This document shows, piece by piece, positions 18,246-27,459 of a stretch of DNA of 64,000 nt. The translations under genes and the position numbers were made by a program. Source of the DNA: Candidatus Bathyarchaeota archaeon (lineage in GTDB: Archaea; Thermoproteota; Bathyarchaeia; Bathyarchaeales; Bathycorpusculaceae); NCBI GenBank assembly GCA_026014685.1, contig JAOZHW010000005.1, forward strand, positions 62,001 to 126,000, written 5' to 3'. How positions within the stretch are numbered: position 1 is the stretch's first letter; each line of letters opens with the position of its first letter. The notes below the pieces were generated by a model. It made no database searches. It worked only from the letters and a program-made list of their open reading frames with translations, and was not told the DNA's origin.

Positions 18246-18776
18246 TCAGCATATTCCGTAGTTGCCAGTGATTGGGTCTTCAAAGATGGAAAGATGTGGT
18301 GGAACAAAAGTAAACACCACGAACAATACGGCAAGTAAAATCACAAAGAATAACGCAATCCACTGAGCTTTAACGCTTAGAGTGCGATAGGTTAAGAGTT
18401 TGTAGCTTACTAGTTGCCCAATAACAACAGCTGCCAAAAAAGACCCTATGTCTACAGCTAATAAGTTCTCACCAGTGATGGCGGTGTAGCTGTAAAATAT
18501 TGCTGGAATCACAGTAACCATAACATATACACTCACGTTTTTTGCCAACACAAAATTCTGCGCAAAACGCTTCAAAGGAACAAACTCTATTAATGCAAAT
18601 AGCATGGCGGGCCAAAACGCCAGTTTAAGGTGTTCCCAGACGCTTTCGTTCACTGCAGAAAAAACACCCACCAACGCATTGTCGCCTGAGATTTCATAGG
18701 TAAAATGAAGCAAACTTCCTAACATAATGATGAATACTATGCCGACTATTTCGTAGAGGAGAATCTTGCGTTTCAT
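18246..18776 (-). CDS. DUF6512-like integral membrane protein
   Basis: 176 residues with about five membrane helices. The stretch SAVNESVWEHLKLAFWPAMLF is typical of this membrane family (DUF6512 by memory). The function is not known. It abuts the stop of the TspO-like gene directly, so the two are co-translated. The final residues (FVPPHLSIFEDPITGNYGI) form an outer loop or tail. Confidence 0.8.
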   Translation of the reverse strand: MKRKILLYEIVGIVFIIMLGSLLHFTYEISGDNALVGVFSAVNESVWEHLKLAFWPAMLFALIEFVPLKRFAQNFVLAKNVSVYVMVTVIPAIFYSYTAITGENLLAVDIGSFLAAVVIGQLVSYKLLTYRTLSVKAQWIALFFVILLAVLFVVFTFVPPHLSIFEDPITGNYGIC

Positions 18777-19541
18777 TTAGATTTGCTTTCTCCGATGCCT
18801 AAGTCGAGAAGCAATCAATGAAGCAATCAAGCCTACAATTATGATTGCGATTGCAACCTCAATTGTAAGGACGATGTTTGGGTAGCTGCTTTGGTTTACA
18901 GCTATTCCAGTTAATGCCCAAATAATCACTAAACTATATGCAATATCGCGACGTGTAAAGATAACCGCTAAAGCTACAACCAAGGCGACAAAAAGAACCA
19001 CGACGGCCCAAGTATCTGCACTTAAGCCTAAACCACCCCAATTTAGCGAAACCAAAGCCGCTGAAACGTTTGCTATGGTTGCAATCGTTATCCAGCCTAA
19101 ATAAACACTAAACGGGGTTCTGATTAGTAGTTGCTCCATTAAAGGCGCTTTGGTTTTTCCTATACCTAAACGGGTATAGATAGTAATCAGTGTTGCAAGT
19201 AGAGCAAACATGACAATCACTGAAAGTGTGATGTAGTCGTATTGCCACAGGAAAAGCCAAAAACAGTTGAATACGCTACTTAGGATGAATAGGGCTCCGA
19301 TTTGTTTTTGGTAGGTTTTGTCTTTTTGGCTGGGCAGGGCTTGGTAGATGGCGAAGGCTGCGAGTAGGATGTAGATTACGCCCCAGATGCTAAAAACGTA
19401 GCCAGCAGGTGTGATGAGTGTGAAGTAGGTGTCAGAGACCTCTGCTGTTGTTCTTCCGTTGAGCAATGTGGTGCTTGCTAAGCCGTTAACTATCAAGGTT
19501 ACGATTAATGCAATTATGTTTCCTACTCGAAGAATATTCAT
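18777..19541 (-). CDS. TspO/MBR-related tryptophan-rich membrane protein
   Basis: 254 residues with about seven membrane helices. The segments PAGYVFSIWGVIYILL, FNCFWLFLWQ and FSVYLGWITIATIAN match the pattern of the TspO/MBR (tryptophan-rich sensory protein) superfamily, in which aromatic residues line a cavity for tetrapyrroles or sterol-like ligands. It is longer than classic 5-helix TspO, so it belongs to the extended group. Start ATG 19541. It is followed without gap by the DUF6512-like gene. Its physiological ligand here is unknown. Confidence 0.8.
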   Translation of the reverse strand: MNILRVGNIIALIVTLIVNGLASTTLLNGRTTAEVSDTYFTLITPAGYVFSIWGVIYILLAAFAIYQALPSQKDKTYQKQIGALFILSSVFNCFWLFLWQYDYITLSVIVMFALLATLITIYTRLGIGKTKAPLMEQLLIRTPFSVYLGWITIATIANVSAALVSLNWGGLGLSADTWAVVVLFVALVVALAVIFTRRDIAYSLVIIWALTGIAVNQSSYPNIVLTIEVAIAIIIVGLIASLIASRLRHRRKQI

Positions 19542-19621
19542 ATTTAAAACATCCCGGTTGCCCTGAGTACCCTAATAGAAAGGAGGGCTGCTTCTGAATT
19601 AAAAGGTTACGTTTAGAAGAG

Positions 19622-20005
19622 TTATGATTTGAGTGATTCTTTTAGCGCAGCAAAATACGACAAAACCTGCCCCATCTGTTCCTGCGACATCGACAGAATT
19701 GCTCGTACCGCATCTCGCTGTTTAATGGTCGCGGATGTAGAAAGTGTGGCCAGAGCGTAATCTAGGCTCGTGAAAAGTGATTCCCAAGGTATGTTGACTC
19801 TTCTGCCTTTAAGGTTGTAGAGTGCTAAGACGTAGGCGCTTGCGCGGCTGAGGCTGTCTTTGAAGGTTTGCATGCTTGTTCCAATGGTTGAGGGATCATA
19901 GTCTGTTCCAGCTATGAAACCGTAGATTATTTTGTAGTTTTCTTCAAGCGTCTGAATTTCGGCTAGGATGTCTTGTTTGATTTTGGTTTCTGTGTCGTTT
20001 TGCAT
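19622..20005 (-). CDS. Hypothetical helical cytoplasmic protein
   Basis: 127 residues from ATG 20005 with AAGGAAG upstream. It is predicted to be nearly all helix: an acidic N-terminal helix (KIKQDILAEIQTLEENYK), a central helix and a C-terminal helix (EQMGQVLSYFAALKES). No membrane segment, metal motif or known family is visible. It follows the next small gene on the same strand with a 49-base gap, so they may be co-expressed. Confidence 0.65.
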   Translation of the reverse strand: MQNDTETKIKQDILAEIQTLEENYKIIYGFIAGTDYDPSTIGTSMQTFKDSLSRASAYVLALYNLKGRRVNIPWESLFTSLDYALATLSTSATIKQRDAVRAILSMSQEQMGQVLSYFAALKESLKS

Positions 20006-20054
20006 GCTTAATCGCTTCCTTGTATGGATGGATAAATCAACTAAATAAGACTTG

Positions 20055-20390
20055 TTAGGTACGTAAACTCATTTGGGTAGCGCTTAGTTCTCTTTGGATA
20101 CCTTCAAGGTTCTTTTTTAGGTCACAGACATAGAGTGTTCTTTTCTGTATGCCCATTTGCACTGCGCCTGCCACCAAGAAGCCAGCCCCTATGATTTCGG
20201 TAACTGGCGAAGGATCAGGAAATACAATACAAGCTACACCGATTTTTATGAGCCTAGATTTGTTGCCTTCTCGCCAAAGCTTCTTTGTTTTGGCTGCTGT
20301 TTGGGCGGTGGTCTTTATTGATTTGTGGAGCTCCACGTAGCTATCTGTTAATTCGTTGAGAACCCGTTTTGTCTGCTTTGCCCTTTCCAT
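20055..20390 (-). CDS. Hypothetical small membrane-associated protein
   Basis: About 111 residues; two adjacent ATG codons (20393 and 20390) are more likely starts than the upstream TTG 20402. The N-terminal part is an amphipathic helix rich in Lys, Thr and Ala. The middle holds a hydrophobic pair (IKIGVACIVFP and EIIGAGFLVAGAVQMGI) that could be a membrane hairpin. A helical tail (KKNLEGIQRELSATQ) follows. Not recognised. Confidence 0.65.
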   Translation of the reverse strand: MERAKQTKRVLNELTDSYVELHKSIKTTAQTAAKTKKLWREGNKSRLIKIGVACIVFPDPSPVTEIIGAGFLVAGAVQMGIQKRTLYVCDLKKNLEGIQRELSATQMSLRT

Positions 20391-20598
20391 CATACCACAC
20401 AATCCAACTACACTGCATTGATAGACAAAAACGTTAGAAGAAAAATAAGCCTAAACTAAGCTTTTTAAATCGAGATCTAGAGTTTTTTTTGATACTAACG
20501 CTTAAAATGGCTACCGCTAAAATGTGCAGCTTATACAGCAGAAGTACTAAACTGGTAACCACAACCCCTCGAACAGATTATAAATCAAACATGTACTT

Positions 20599-21975
20599 TC
20601 AAAGAACAACCTGGATTTTCTTTAGTGACAACATAATTTTGTTTCGACTTACCCAGAGTGCTCCCGATAAGGCGAGTGCAAACCCTAAATACTGCAAAAA
20701 CATCGCAGGGCTATCAGCACTGATCGCCTGAAAATTAAAAAGCGAATAGCCAACGTTGATGTTTGGGTCAACTTTGAAAATCAAGTACTCCCAAGTAGAG
20801 AACAAATGCACAAAGTACATGTTGTAAAAAATCGCTGCAGCCACCAAGCTAACCGCGAAAACGGTCAGTCCAACAAAAAGGTGTTTTTTTAATCCAATGC
20901 TTAACCTGCTTGCTTTAAACAAAGCGGAGCTTTTTGTAACTATTGCAGCCGCCAGAAGGCTGAAGAAAGGTAGCGCTTGGTAGCTGTATTTGATGGTGTT
21001 TAAGAAGGGCGCTTTGAGATCTAAAATTGCCCCCAAAAATATGTTGACACATAAAACGCACACTATCACTACCACGCAGGTCGCATCAGAAAGCCTGAAG
21101 TCCCGAAAAAGCTGCCTCTGCCACAGCGAAAAAACCACTGAAAGGATTACTGCGTCAAGGAAGAACCATCCTAATCCGTAGCTGACTAGAAAGTTTGTTG
21201 CAAAAAACGGTGTCGGGTTAGCTAAATCGGGTATGGGCACGGAGAAGTCAGTGTGTAAAAAGATGGCGTATAAGTCTGAGGCGGTGATTATTTCGTACCA
21301 GATGACTGATGAAACTAAGACGGGGACCGCAAAGGCGGCAAGCCATATTGCGAAATTCTTTGGCTGCGTGCGTTTAGCTTGGTAGAGGAAAATTAGAATT
21401 GGAATTAAAGAGAACACAGCATACAGTTTTGTGTTGAAGGCTACTGCGAAACCCAGTGCAGATAGCAAAAAGAGCCTAAAAGAACCTCTTTTAATGGCAA
21501 GTAAACCAACGAACATGCTTAGCAAACTGAAAAACAAACACTGCGTGTCAATTAGGAACGTTCGAGACAGAATAAGGTGCCATGGACTAAAAGCAAACAT
21601 TAGAGTAGCAAAAAACCCTGCCGTTCGACCATAGAATAAAGTGCCCAAACCATAAACTAAAGCCACACAACCCACACCAAACAGCGTCACCAAAAAAATG
21701 CCATTAGCGATTGAGACACCGAACGCTGTGAACCAGAGGGCTTGGAGGTAGAACCCGACTGGCGGCTGATCCATCAAGTACCCGTTCGCGTATGGCAACC
21801 CCGTGTTTAAAACTCCTTTTACAGCGTCCATTTCCCATTGGGTGTCCCCGTTGGTGTAGGGTCCAATGGAGATTGAAACCATAAAAAATGCAATCAAAAC
21901 CGCAAACAGTGGATAGTGAAGGCTTAGAAACTGCTTAAGCTTAAAGGAGCGAGTTGCAGTTTCTCTGTTTCCCAA
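20599..21975 (-). CDS. GT-C fold glycosyltransferase (PMT/ArnT-like)
   Basis: 458 residues, about eleven membrane helices. The first outer loop has YTNGDTQWEMDAVKGVLN with the acidic catalytic position expected in GT-C enzymes, and the next loop has DQPPVGFY, similar to the substrate loops of the ArnT/dolichyl-phosphate-mannose transferases (PF13231). SPWHLILSRTFLIDTQ is another family-like stretch. It should use a polyprenyl-phosphate sugar and act on the outer face of the membrane, probably for S-layer or surface glycan. It lies beside an acyltransferase and two SGNH hydrolases on the same strand. Confidence 0.85.
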   Translation of the reverse strand: MGNRETATRSFKLKQFLSLHYPLFAVLIAFFMVSISIGPYTNGDTQWEMDAVKGVLNTGLPYANGYLMDQPPVGFYLQALWFTAFGVSIANGIFLVTLFGVGCVALVYGLGTLFYGRTAGFFATLMFAFSPWHLILSRTFLIDTQCLFFSLLSMFVGLLAIKRGSFRLFLLSALGFAVAFNTKLYAVFSLIPILIFLYQAKRTQPKNFAIWLAAFAVPVLVSSVIWYEIITASDLYAIFLHTDFSVPIPDLANPTPFFATNFLVSYGLGWFFLDAVILSVVFSLWQRQLFRDFRLSDATCVVVIVCVLCVNIFLGAILDLKAPFLNTIKYSYQALPFFSLLAAAIVTKSSALFKASRLSIGLKKHLFVGLTVFAVSLVAAAIFYNMYFVHLFSTWEYLIFKVDPNINVGYSLFNFQAISADSPAMFLQYLGFALALSGALWVSRNKIMLSLKKIQVVL

Positions 21976-22036
21976 AACGGTTCCTCCAAATCAGCCTTTT
22001 GTATTTAGTAAACATAAGTCTTTACCCTTTTCTTGG

Positions 22037-23134
22037 TTACCCTATTATTCTCTTAACGTAGGGCAGTTTTTTTAGTGGGGCAAAGATGGCTAAGCAAATC
22101 ATTAGCGTTAAGATGGTTACTAAGGGTACTGAAATTATCGGGTTGATCGTGGTTACGCTTACTTTGAAACCCAAATACCCGTACTGTAGAGCCTCTAATA
22201 CTATGACGTGGAAAATGTAGATTGGCAGGGTGTTTTGGCTTATGGCTTTGAGCACTCGGCTACCGAGGGGTAACCTGTTTTTGATGGCTCGATTGGGTAT
22301 TGCCGTTAAGATGAGGAATAACGATAATGACGCCAATATTACGCTGATGCTGGAGGCGTCAAGGAAAAACTGGCCGTACGCTTCCCCCAATGTTCCGACC
22401 AAAAGGTAGGTTCCCAAAATCGTCCACAGCGTGCTTAAAATCAACCCCGTCCACAAAACTCCCGCTCGAACCCTTATCTGCGTCGCGTATGCTCCAAAAA
22501 GGTAGTATCCAACCAGCCCGGTTAAGATGAAAACGCTGTCTCTAAACCACACTGCCTGCGGGCTTATACTGGAGCACAGGAATAAGAGCGGTATTATGCC
22601 TGTACCCAAGAACCAAACGACCAGAAAATAGCGGATAAGCTTCCAATCGGCGTGGACTACGATTACCCGCAGAAGAGGCGTAACTAAGTACAGTCCAATC
22701 AAGACGTAGAGGTACCAGAAATGTACATAAGGCCCCGCCAGCAACCCCTGCACAACAGCAACGACGCTAAACGGTTGCTCTTTAACGGTGAAAATCCAAA
22801 CAAAAAAGACGATGTTCCAAAAAATTATCGGAATACCAATGCGGCTCCAACGCTTCTTAAAGAACATCCTAAGCGGCTCCTCAGCTTTGCTTGGTTGAAG
22901 CAGCAGTGCACCTGTCAGCATCACAAAGAGGGGAATGCACATGCGACCGATGGAATCGTAGACGTTGGATACCCACCAGAGTTCTACGCCTTGAGGGGAC
23001 ATGAAGTCAACGTTTGGGTTTGGCTCAATCGAGGCGTGGAGAAGAATAACTAAGACTATGGCAACGGTGCGGATGAGATCAACAGGAAGCGCGGTGACCA
23101 CGTTTTTGGGGGTGGTTTGGTCTTGCCCTGACAT
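22037..23134 (-). CDS. Membrane acyltransferase, family 3
   Basis: 365 residues with about ten membrane helices. The first helix reads VDLIRTVAIVLVILLHAS, carrying the conserved Arg and His of acyltransferase family 3 (PF01757, O-acetylase type). These enzymes move acyl groups across the membrane to sugars of surface polysaccharides or glycolipids. The gene sits between the GT-C glycosyltransferase and two SGNH hydrolases. SGNH domains are often fused or paired to these acyltransferases as the partner that places or removes the acyl group, so a joint glycan-modification role is likely (inference). Confidence 0.9.
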   Translation of the reverse strand: MSGQDQTTPKNVVTALPVDLIRTVAIVLVILLHASIEPNPNVDFMSPQGVELWWVSNVYDSIGRMCIPLFVMLTGALLLQPSKAEEPLRMFFKKRWSRIGIPIIFWNIVFFVWIFTVKEQPFSVVAVVQGLLAGPYVHFWYLYVLIGLYLVTPLLRVIVVHADWKLIRYFLVVWFLGTGIIPLLFLCSSISPQAVWFRDSVFILTGLVGYYLFGAYATQIRVRAGVLWTGLILSTLWTILGTYLLVGTLGEAYGQFFLDASSISVILASLSLFLILTAIPNRAIKNRLPLGSRVLKAISQNTLPIYIFHVIVLEALQYGYLGFKVSVTTINPIISVPLVTILTLMICLAIFAPLKKLPYVKRIIG

Positions 23135-23176
23135 CGATAACTTTGGATTAGTTACAAATTATAACGGTTTCTATAA

Positions 23177-23896
23177 TCAGGGAGATGAATAACCGTAGTA
23201 GGCGCTTTCGGTGTAGGTGTAATCGGGGGAACCGTCAGGCAAAGTTATTGCGTCGCAGACGTTTGATGCAATAAGCGCTGCACCTTCACTGCTGGGGTGG
23301 ACGCCGTCACAGAAGTATTCTTCGTACTCAGCACAGGCGCTGTTTATGTCGATTACGGGCAGGTTTAGTGAATTAGACAGGTTGTTTATTTTGGGAAGCA
23401 CCGATTCAGATAGGTAGGTGTTGTTGTAGGCGGAGTTAGTTGCAAAAATGGGCGGTGACTTAACGATCCAAATTGCCTCTTTTCCGCTAAGAGCTTGGAA
23501 AGCGCTGATTAACTGTGCATAGTCGGCTTCGAAGCTTTCTGTGCTGTAGGCGATCTCTGGGTTGGCGTCGTTGGTGCCAAGCATTATCACGATTATGTCA
23601 GGGTCGAATTCTAAGGATTTCTTGAATTCAGGCTGATCCATGTAGGGTATTTTTGAAGTGTTTGAGACTGTTGCGCCGCAGACCCCAAAGTTTCTCACCT
23701 GATAGCCATAACCAAGCATTTCCTGAAGCACATTCGGGTAACCGCCAAAAGTTATGCTGTCACCTACACAGGCAACGCGTATGGGTTGAGCTTTGGCGAC
23801 GTAACCAAAATTCAGCACAGCTAAAGAAGACAAGACGATTAACGCGATTAAACCAAACGCATGCAACGTCTTCTTTCTACGTGTATCTTTGTCCAA
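23177..23896 (-). CDS. Secreted SGNH/GDSL hydrolase
   Basis: 239 residues from TTG 23896. An N-terminal hydrophobic segment (LHAFGLIALIVLSSLAVLNF) is a signal peptide or anchor. The four SGNH blocks are present: VGDSITFGG (nucleophile Ser), the block II Gly in VRNFGVCGATVSN, MLGTNDAN (block III Asn) and DGVHPSSEG (block V Asp/His). The family hydrolyses or transfers ester-linked acyl groups. It should act outside the cell on acylated glycan or lipid. The next gene upstream is a shorter paralogue without the leader. Confidence 0.9.
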   Translation of the reverse strand: MDKDTRRKKTLHAFGLIALIVLSSLAVLNFGYVAKAQPIRVACVGDSITFGGYPNVLQEMLGYGYQVRNFGVCGATVSNTSKIPYMDQPEFKKSLEFDPDIIVIMLGTNDANPEIAYSTESFEADYAQLISAFQALSGKEAIWIVKSPPIFATNSAYNNTYLSESVLPKINNLSNSLNLPVIDINSACAEYEEYFCDGVHPSSEGAALIASNVCDAITLPDGSPDYTYTESAYYGYSSP

Positions 23897-23963
23897 ATGA
23901 ATCTTTTAAGCTCAACGTGCCGCTTATAATTTTAGTTTACGGTTCAACAATCAGTTTTTACCA

Positions 23964-24524
23964 TCAAAAACGCGCCTTTATTGCCCTGTAGACGGCTTCT
24001 GCGATGGCTTTTGCACCTAAATCGTTGGGGTGAACGCCATCCAAAAAGAAACGAGGGCTATTTAGCGCTGAATGAACGTCAATTAAAGGCAGAGCCTGAC
24101 GTTTAGCTACTTGCTCAATCGAGGGAATTATCTGTTGCTCCAAAAGGGGGTTGCTCAACCCATGTATTTCGCCGTAAATGTGAGGCGGTTTAGCAAGCCA
24201 AACCCGCGGTTTGGTTGAGAATGTTTGGAACTTTTGGATTAACATTGTGTAATCTTGCTCCAAATTGCCCAAGTATGGCTCTAATTCAATGCTGGCGTCG
24301 TTGGTTCCAAGCATGACGACGACTACGTTGGATTGAAATGTTAAGGAATCTCTTAATGCGGAAGTGGAAAGGTATGGATAAGGGGCGTTCAGTAGCGCGT
24401 TGGAGCCTGAGACACCGAAATTTTTTACTTCAAAGTTTGTGCCGAGTAAGTTGGCTAGGTAATCGGGGTATCCTGATAGCTCGGTTATGCTGTCTCCTAC
24501 GAGTGCTACGCGGATTCTGTTCAT
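23964..24524 (-). CDS. SGNH/GDSL hydrolase without signal peptide
   Basis: 186 residues from ATG 24524. It begins almost at block I (VALVGDSITELSG) and has NFGVSGSNAL, MLGTNDAS and DGVHPNDLG. It is clearly related to the neighbouring secreted hydrolase but lacks the leader, so it should stay in the cytoplasm. Having one inside and one outside version side by side, together with an acyltransferase, suggests control of acyl groups on both sides of the membrane; this is inference. All catalytic residues are intact. Confidence 0.9.
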   Translation of the reverse strand: MNRIRVALVGDSITELSGYPDYLANLLGTNFEVKNFGVSGSNALLNAPYPYLSTSALRDSLTFQSNVVVVMLGTNDASIELEPYLGNLEQDYTMLIQKFQTFSTKPRVWLAKPPHIYGEIHGLSNPLLEQQIIPSIEQVAKRQALPLIDVHSALNSPRFFLDGVHPNDLGAKAIAEAVYRAIKARF

Positions 24525-24580
24525 ACCAGTTAGTCGGATATGAACAGCCGTATTAAGCTTCAGTTATGAGGGCTGCGGGG

Positions 24581-24826
24581 CTAATCGTTTTTTGGCAGTT
24601 TTGGCTTCTTTTCTTCTCGGAATACCCAGAAGTTTATGCCTACCATGAGCGCGGCGCCTCCGATTGTAAGGGCCAAGAACTCTGCCATGTGTGCTTGTTC
24701 GTAGCTTAGCCACCAGAAAGAGGAAAACGCTTTGGATCTGAAGAAGTCTGATGCTACGCCGAGACTCCAGAAGAGCAATCCCGCGGCTGCGGCGAGGCAT
24801 ATTATTGCGAGGTAGATTTTTTTCAC
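24581..24826 (-). CDS. Small two-helix membrane protein
   Basis: 81 residues from GTG 24826. The start is set by GGAGGGAG six bases upstream; the open frame continues to an ATG at 24859 but would swallow that ribosome site. Two membrane helices (IYLAIICLAAAAGLLFWSLGV and MAEFLALTIGGAALMVGINFWV) are joined by an aromatic loop, and the tail is basic (REEKKPKLPK). Not recognised; divergent from the EamA transporter gene. Confidence 0.7.
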   Translation of the reverse strand: MKKIYLAIICLAAAAGLLFWSLGVASDFFRSKAFSSFWWLSYEQAHMAEFLALTIGGAALMVGINFWVFREEKKPKLPKND

Positions 24827-24976
24827 CCTTCTCCCTCCTTTGTTTGTGGTTGTATGCATATCTGCAGTTAGCGCTATTTAAAAGTATGCAAAACGGTGAC
24901 TATTTGTCTGCCATAAGGAGCAAAAACGTTTTATCCACAAAACAACCAATCAAAGCAAACCATCGGAGACCCCCGC

Positions 24977-25909
24977 GTGCCCCACAACCTGTTCTCACAG
25001 AAAAACAAAGCCATCCTCCTCACCCTACTCGCAGGCGCACTATGGGGCACCTCATTCCCAATAATAAAAATCGGCTTAGAAACAATCGACCCAATCACAT
25101 TCCTATTTTGGCGGTTCCTAGTTTCCTCTGTAACTTTAGTTCTAATCATGGCGGCACTGAAAAAACTCAAATTCGCAAAACCCAACATGAAATTGATGGT
25201 TTTCTTAGGCGTTGCAAACGCCGCAGGCTACCTGTTGCAATACGTGGGCATGCCATTCACTTCAGCGGCGAAAGCGGCTCTTTTCATCAACCTCAGCGCA
25301 ATATGGGTCGCCGTCATGAGCCCGAAATTGTTAGGGGAACATTTTTCCAGCAAAAAAATTGCAGGTGTACTCTTTGGGTTGCTGGGCATAGTTTTCGTCA
25401 GCACCAACCTTGATTTCGCCTCGTTAACTGAGGGGCAACTGTTGGGGGATATTTTGCTGATTATTTCAGGGGTAACTTGGGCGGTGTTTATGATCTACAA
25501 TAAGAAATTAGTGATGCACTCCACTTCGGAGACTTTCCAATCTATGACGTGGGTTTTGGTTTTCACTTTTGTATGCATTGTTCCGTTTACGGTTTTTGCT
25601 GGCCCGGACTTTTTTGCTCTGTCTGGTTGGGCGTGGCTGGGGGTTTTCTGGACAGCCATTGTCTGCTGGGTTATCCCGTATTACTTGTGGCTGGAAGGTT
25701 TGAAGCATCTTTCAGCGTCAACTTCAACCGTGCTGTTGCTGTCAGAAATAGTTGTTGCTGTAATCTTGTCGATTCTGATTTTAAGAGAGCCGATAACGAT
25801 TTTCTCCACAATCGGCGCTTTCCTTATAGTCATAGCTATCGTGCTCGTTTCGGTCAAAGATAAAAAAAATCAGTGTGAAAAAATAGCGAAATTCTGTGAG
25901 AATGCTTAA
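24977..25909 (+). CDS. EamA/DMT-family transporter
   Basis: 310 residues from GTG 24977 with GGAGA upstream. Ten membrane helices arranged as two EamA repeats: the first begins LLAGALWGTSFPIIKIGLE and the second LLGDILLIISGVTWAVFMIYNK. The ends of the repeats show the usual pattern, including PYYLWLEGLKHLSAS and SEIVVAVILSILILREP. Members export amino acids, nucleosides or other metabolites by secondary transport; the substrate is not predictable. Just upstream of the amino acid ABC importer but with its own promoter. Confidence 0.92.
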   Translation: MPHNLFSQKNKAILLTLLAGALWGTSFPIIKIGLETIDPITFLFWRFLVSSVTLVLIMAALKKLKFAKPNMKLMVFLGVANAAGYLLQYVGMPFTSAAKAALFINLSAIWVAVMSPKLLGEHFSSKKIAGVLFGLLGIVFVSTNLDFASLTEGQLLGDILLIISGVTWAVFMIYNKKLVMHSTSETFQSMTWVLVFTFVCIVPFTVFAGPDFFALSGWAWLGVFWTAIVCWVIPYYLWLEGLKHLSASTSTVLLLSEIVVAVILSILILREPITIFSTIGAFLIVIAIVLVSVKDKKNQCEKIAKFCENA

Positions 25910-25954
25910 GCTTAAATACAAAAAGCGTTGATTAGGGAGCAAGGGAGAAGTAAA

Positions 25955-26782
25955 ATGGCAAAAATATTAACAGTAGCTTTAGTTGTGATAATGCTCCTTG
26001 TAGGATTTTCAGCGGGAATTGTCGCAAGTCCTTTAATTCTGCCTCAGAATTCATCGGGAACAGATACCGTCTGGGAACACATTCAAGCAACCAAAACCAT
26101 CCGCGTCGGAACAGACCCAACTTGGCCACCCTATCAACTAATGGAAAACGGAAAAATTGTAGGATTCGAAGTTGACTTAGCCGATGCATGTGCAAAGAAG
26201 TTAGGTTTAACGATAGAATGGAATAGTGTCGCATTTGACAACATTATTCTCTCAGTACAAGGCGGTCAACTTGACATGGGCGTTAGCGGTTTCTCAGTAA
26301 CACCAGAGAGACTCGAGCAGGTTTCATTTACTCTGCCCCACAGTACGACTGAAGGACAAATAGTAATGCTCCAAAGCACAATGACAGCCAAAGGCATAAC
26401 CACAATACATTCATTGTCTGAATTCAAAACGTTAGGCATCACTGTCGGAGTTCAGTCTGGAAACGTTCAAGAAGAAGAACTTCGCGCTGCAGGCGTAACA
26501 ATAAAAACATGGAGTGATTCAGCGGCACCATTTCAAGACATGGTAAGCGCGAACCCAAGCGTCCAAGCAGTCTACGCAGAAACACCAATCACGACCACTT
26601 GGATTGCTCAGTTCCAGCAAGATGGAAAACCCGCCAGCGCTGTCTATAGTCACCCATACTACCCAGTTGCGTTCTTAACTGCCAAAGGTTCAACAACGTT
26701 GCTTGACAAAATGAACGGGGCACTTGCAGATTTAATCTACGACGGAACAGTAGCTGAATTAAAAGCAAAATGGCACGCATAG
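25955..26782 (+). CDS. Polar amino acid ABC transporter, substrate-binding protein
   Basis: 275 residues from ATG 25955, preceded by AAGGGAGAAG; an in-frame TTG nine codons upstream is ignored. Residues 1-28 form a signal/anchor. The mature protein has the SBP family 3 marks: IRVGTDPTWPPYQ, GKIVGFEVDLADA, DMGVSGFSVTPERLEQVSF and VGVQSGN. It binds an amino acid outside the cell and hands it to the permeases encoded just downstream. First gene of a four-gene operon; TTAAGCTTAAATAC around 25906 is the likely TATA region. Confidence 0.93.
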   Translation: MAKILTVALVVIMLLVGFSAGIVASPLILPQNSSGTDTVWEHIQATKTIRVGTDPTWPPYQLMENGKIVGFEVDLADACAKKLGLTIEWNSVAFDNIILSVQGGQLDMGVSGFSVTPERLEQVSFTLPHSTTEGQIVMLQSTMTAKGITTIHSLSEFKTLGITVGVQSGNVQEEELRAAGVTIKTWSDSAAPFQDMVSANPSVQAVYAETPITTTWIAQFQQDGKPASAVYSHPYYPVAFLTAKGSTTLLDKMNGALADLIYDGTVAELKAKWHA

Positions 26783-26798
26783 ACACACGTGATACGTA

Positions 26799-27455
26799 TT
26801 GGACGTTGGACAACAACTAATATACCTCTTGGAAGGAGTCCCACTAACTCTTTCCATTTCCCTTATTTCTTTTCTAGTAGGGATAGCAGTAGGTCTACCC
26901 TTAGCGTTCATCAGAGTCTATGAAAAAGAAGTCGGTTTCGTAGTTGACGCGTACGAAAAAGTTTTCCGAGGTATTCCTGAAATCGTCTTAATGCTTATGA
27001 TATTTTTTGGTTTAGGTCCATATTTCCCAATACCCTTCAACAGTGCTTTCTTTGTTGCGTGTTTTGTGCTTGGTTTAAGAAGCGGCGCAAATCAATCCCA
27101 AATTTATCGAGGCGCAATACATGGCGTTGGAGATGAACAAATGATTGCTGGGCAATCAGTTGGTTTCTCCAAATGGAGGGCAATTTGGCACATTATGGTT
27201 CCGCAAGTTTTTACTTACTCAACACCAGGCTTAGGCAGTGAATACGCTTTACTAATAAAAGATTCCGCATATGTCTACGTTATCGGCGGCTTAGCTGAAG
27301 TAATGACGAGGGCGATACAAATTAAAAGCTCACCGCCCTACGACGTTGTTACACCATTCATTTTGGCCGCCTTGATTTATGTGGCGTTAACTTTTCCGAT
27401 CGCTTTCTGGCTTGATAGATGGGGAACAAAAAGAAAGAGAAAACTAGGACTGTAG
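26799..27455 (+). CDS. Amino acid ABC transporter permease (first)
   Basis: 218 residues from TTG 26799, 16 bases after the binding-protein stop. Five membrane helices of the HisM/HisQ family. The cytoplasmic coupling loop has GAIHGVGDEQMIAGQSVGFS, the EAA-type motif contacting the ATPase, and MVPQVFTYSTPGLGSEY follows. It differs clearly from the second permease gene, so the importer is a heterodimer (HisQM-type). Confidence 0.92.
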   Translation: MDVGQQLIYLLEGVPLTLSISLISFLVGIAVGLPLAFIRVYEKEVGFVVDAYEKVFRGIPEIVLMLMIFFGLGPYFPIPFNSAFFVACFVLGLRSGANQSQIYRGAIHGVGDEQMIAGQSVGFSKWRAIWHIMVPQVFTYSTPGLGSEYALLIKDSAYVYVIGGLAEVMTRAIQIKSSPPYDVVTPFILAALIYVALTFPIAFWLDRWGTKRKRKLGL

Positions 27456-27459
27456 AAAA

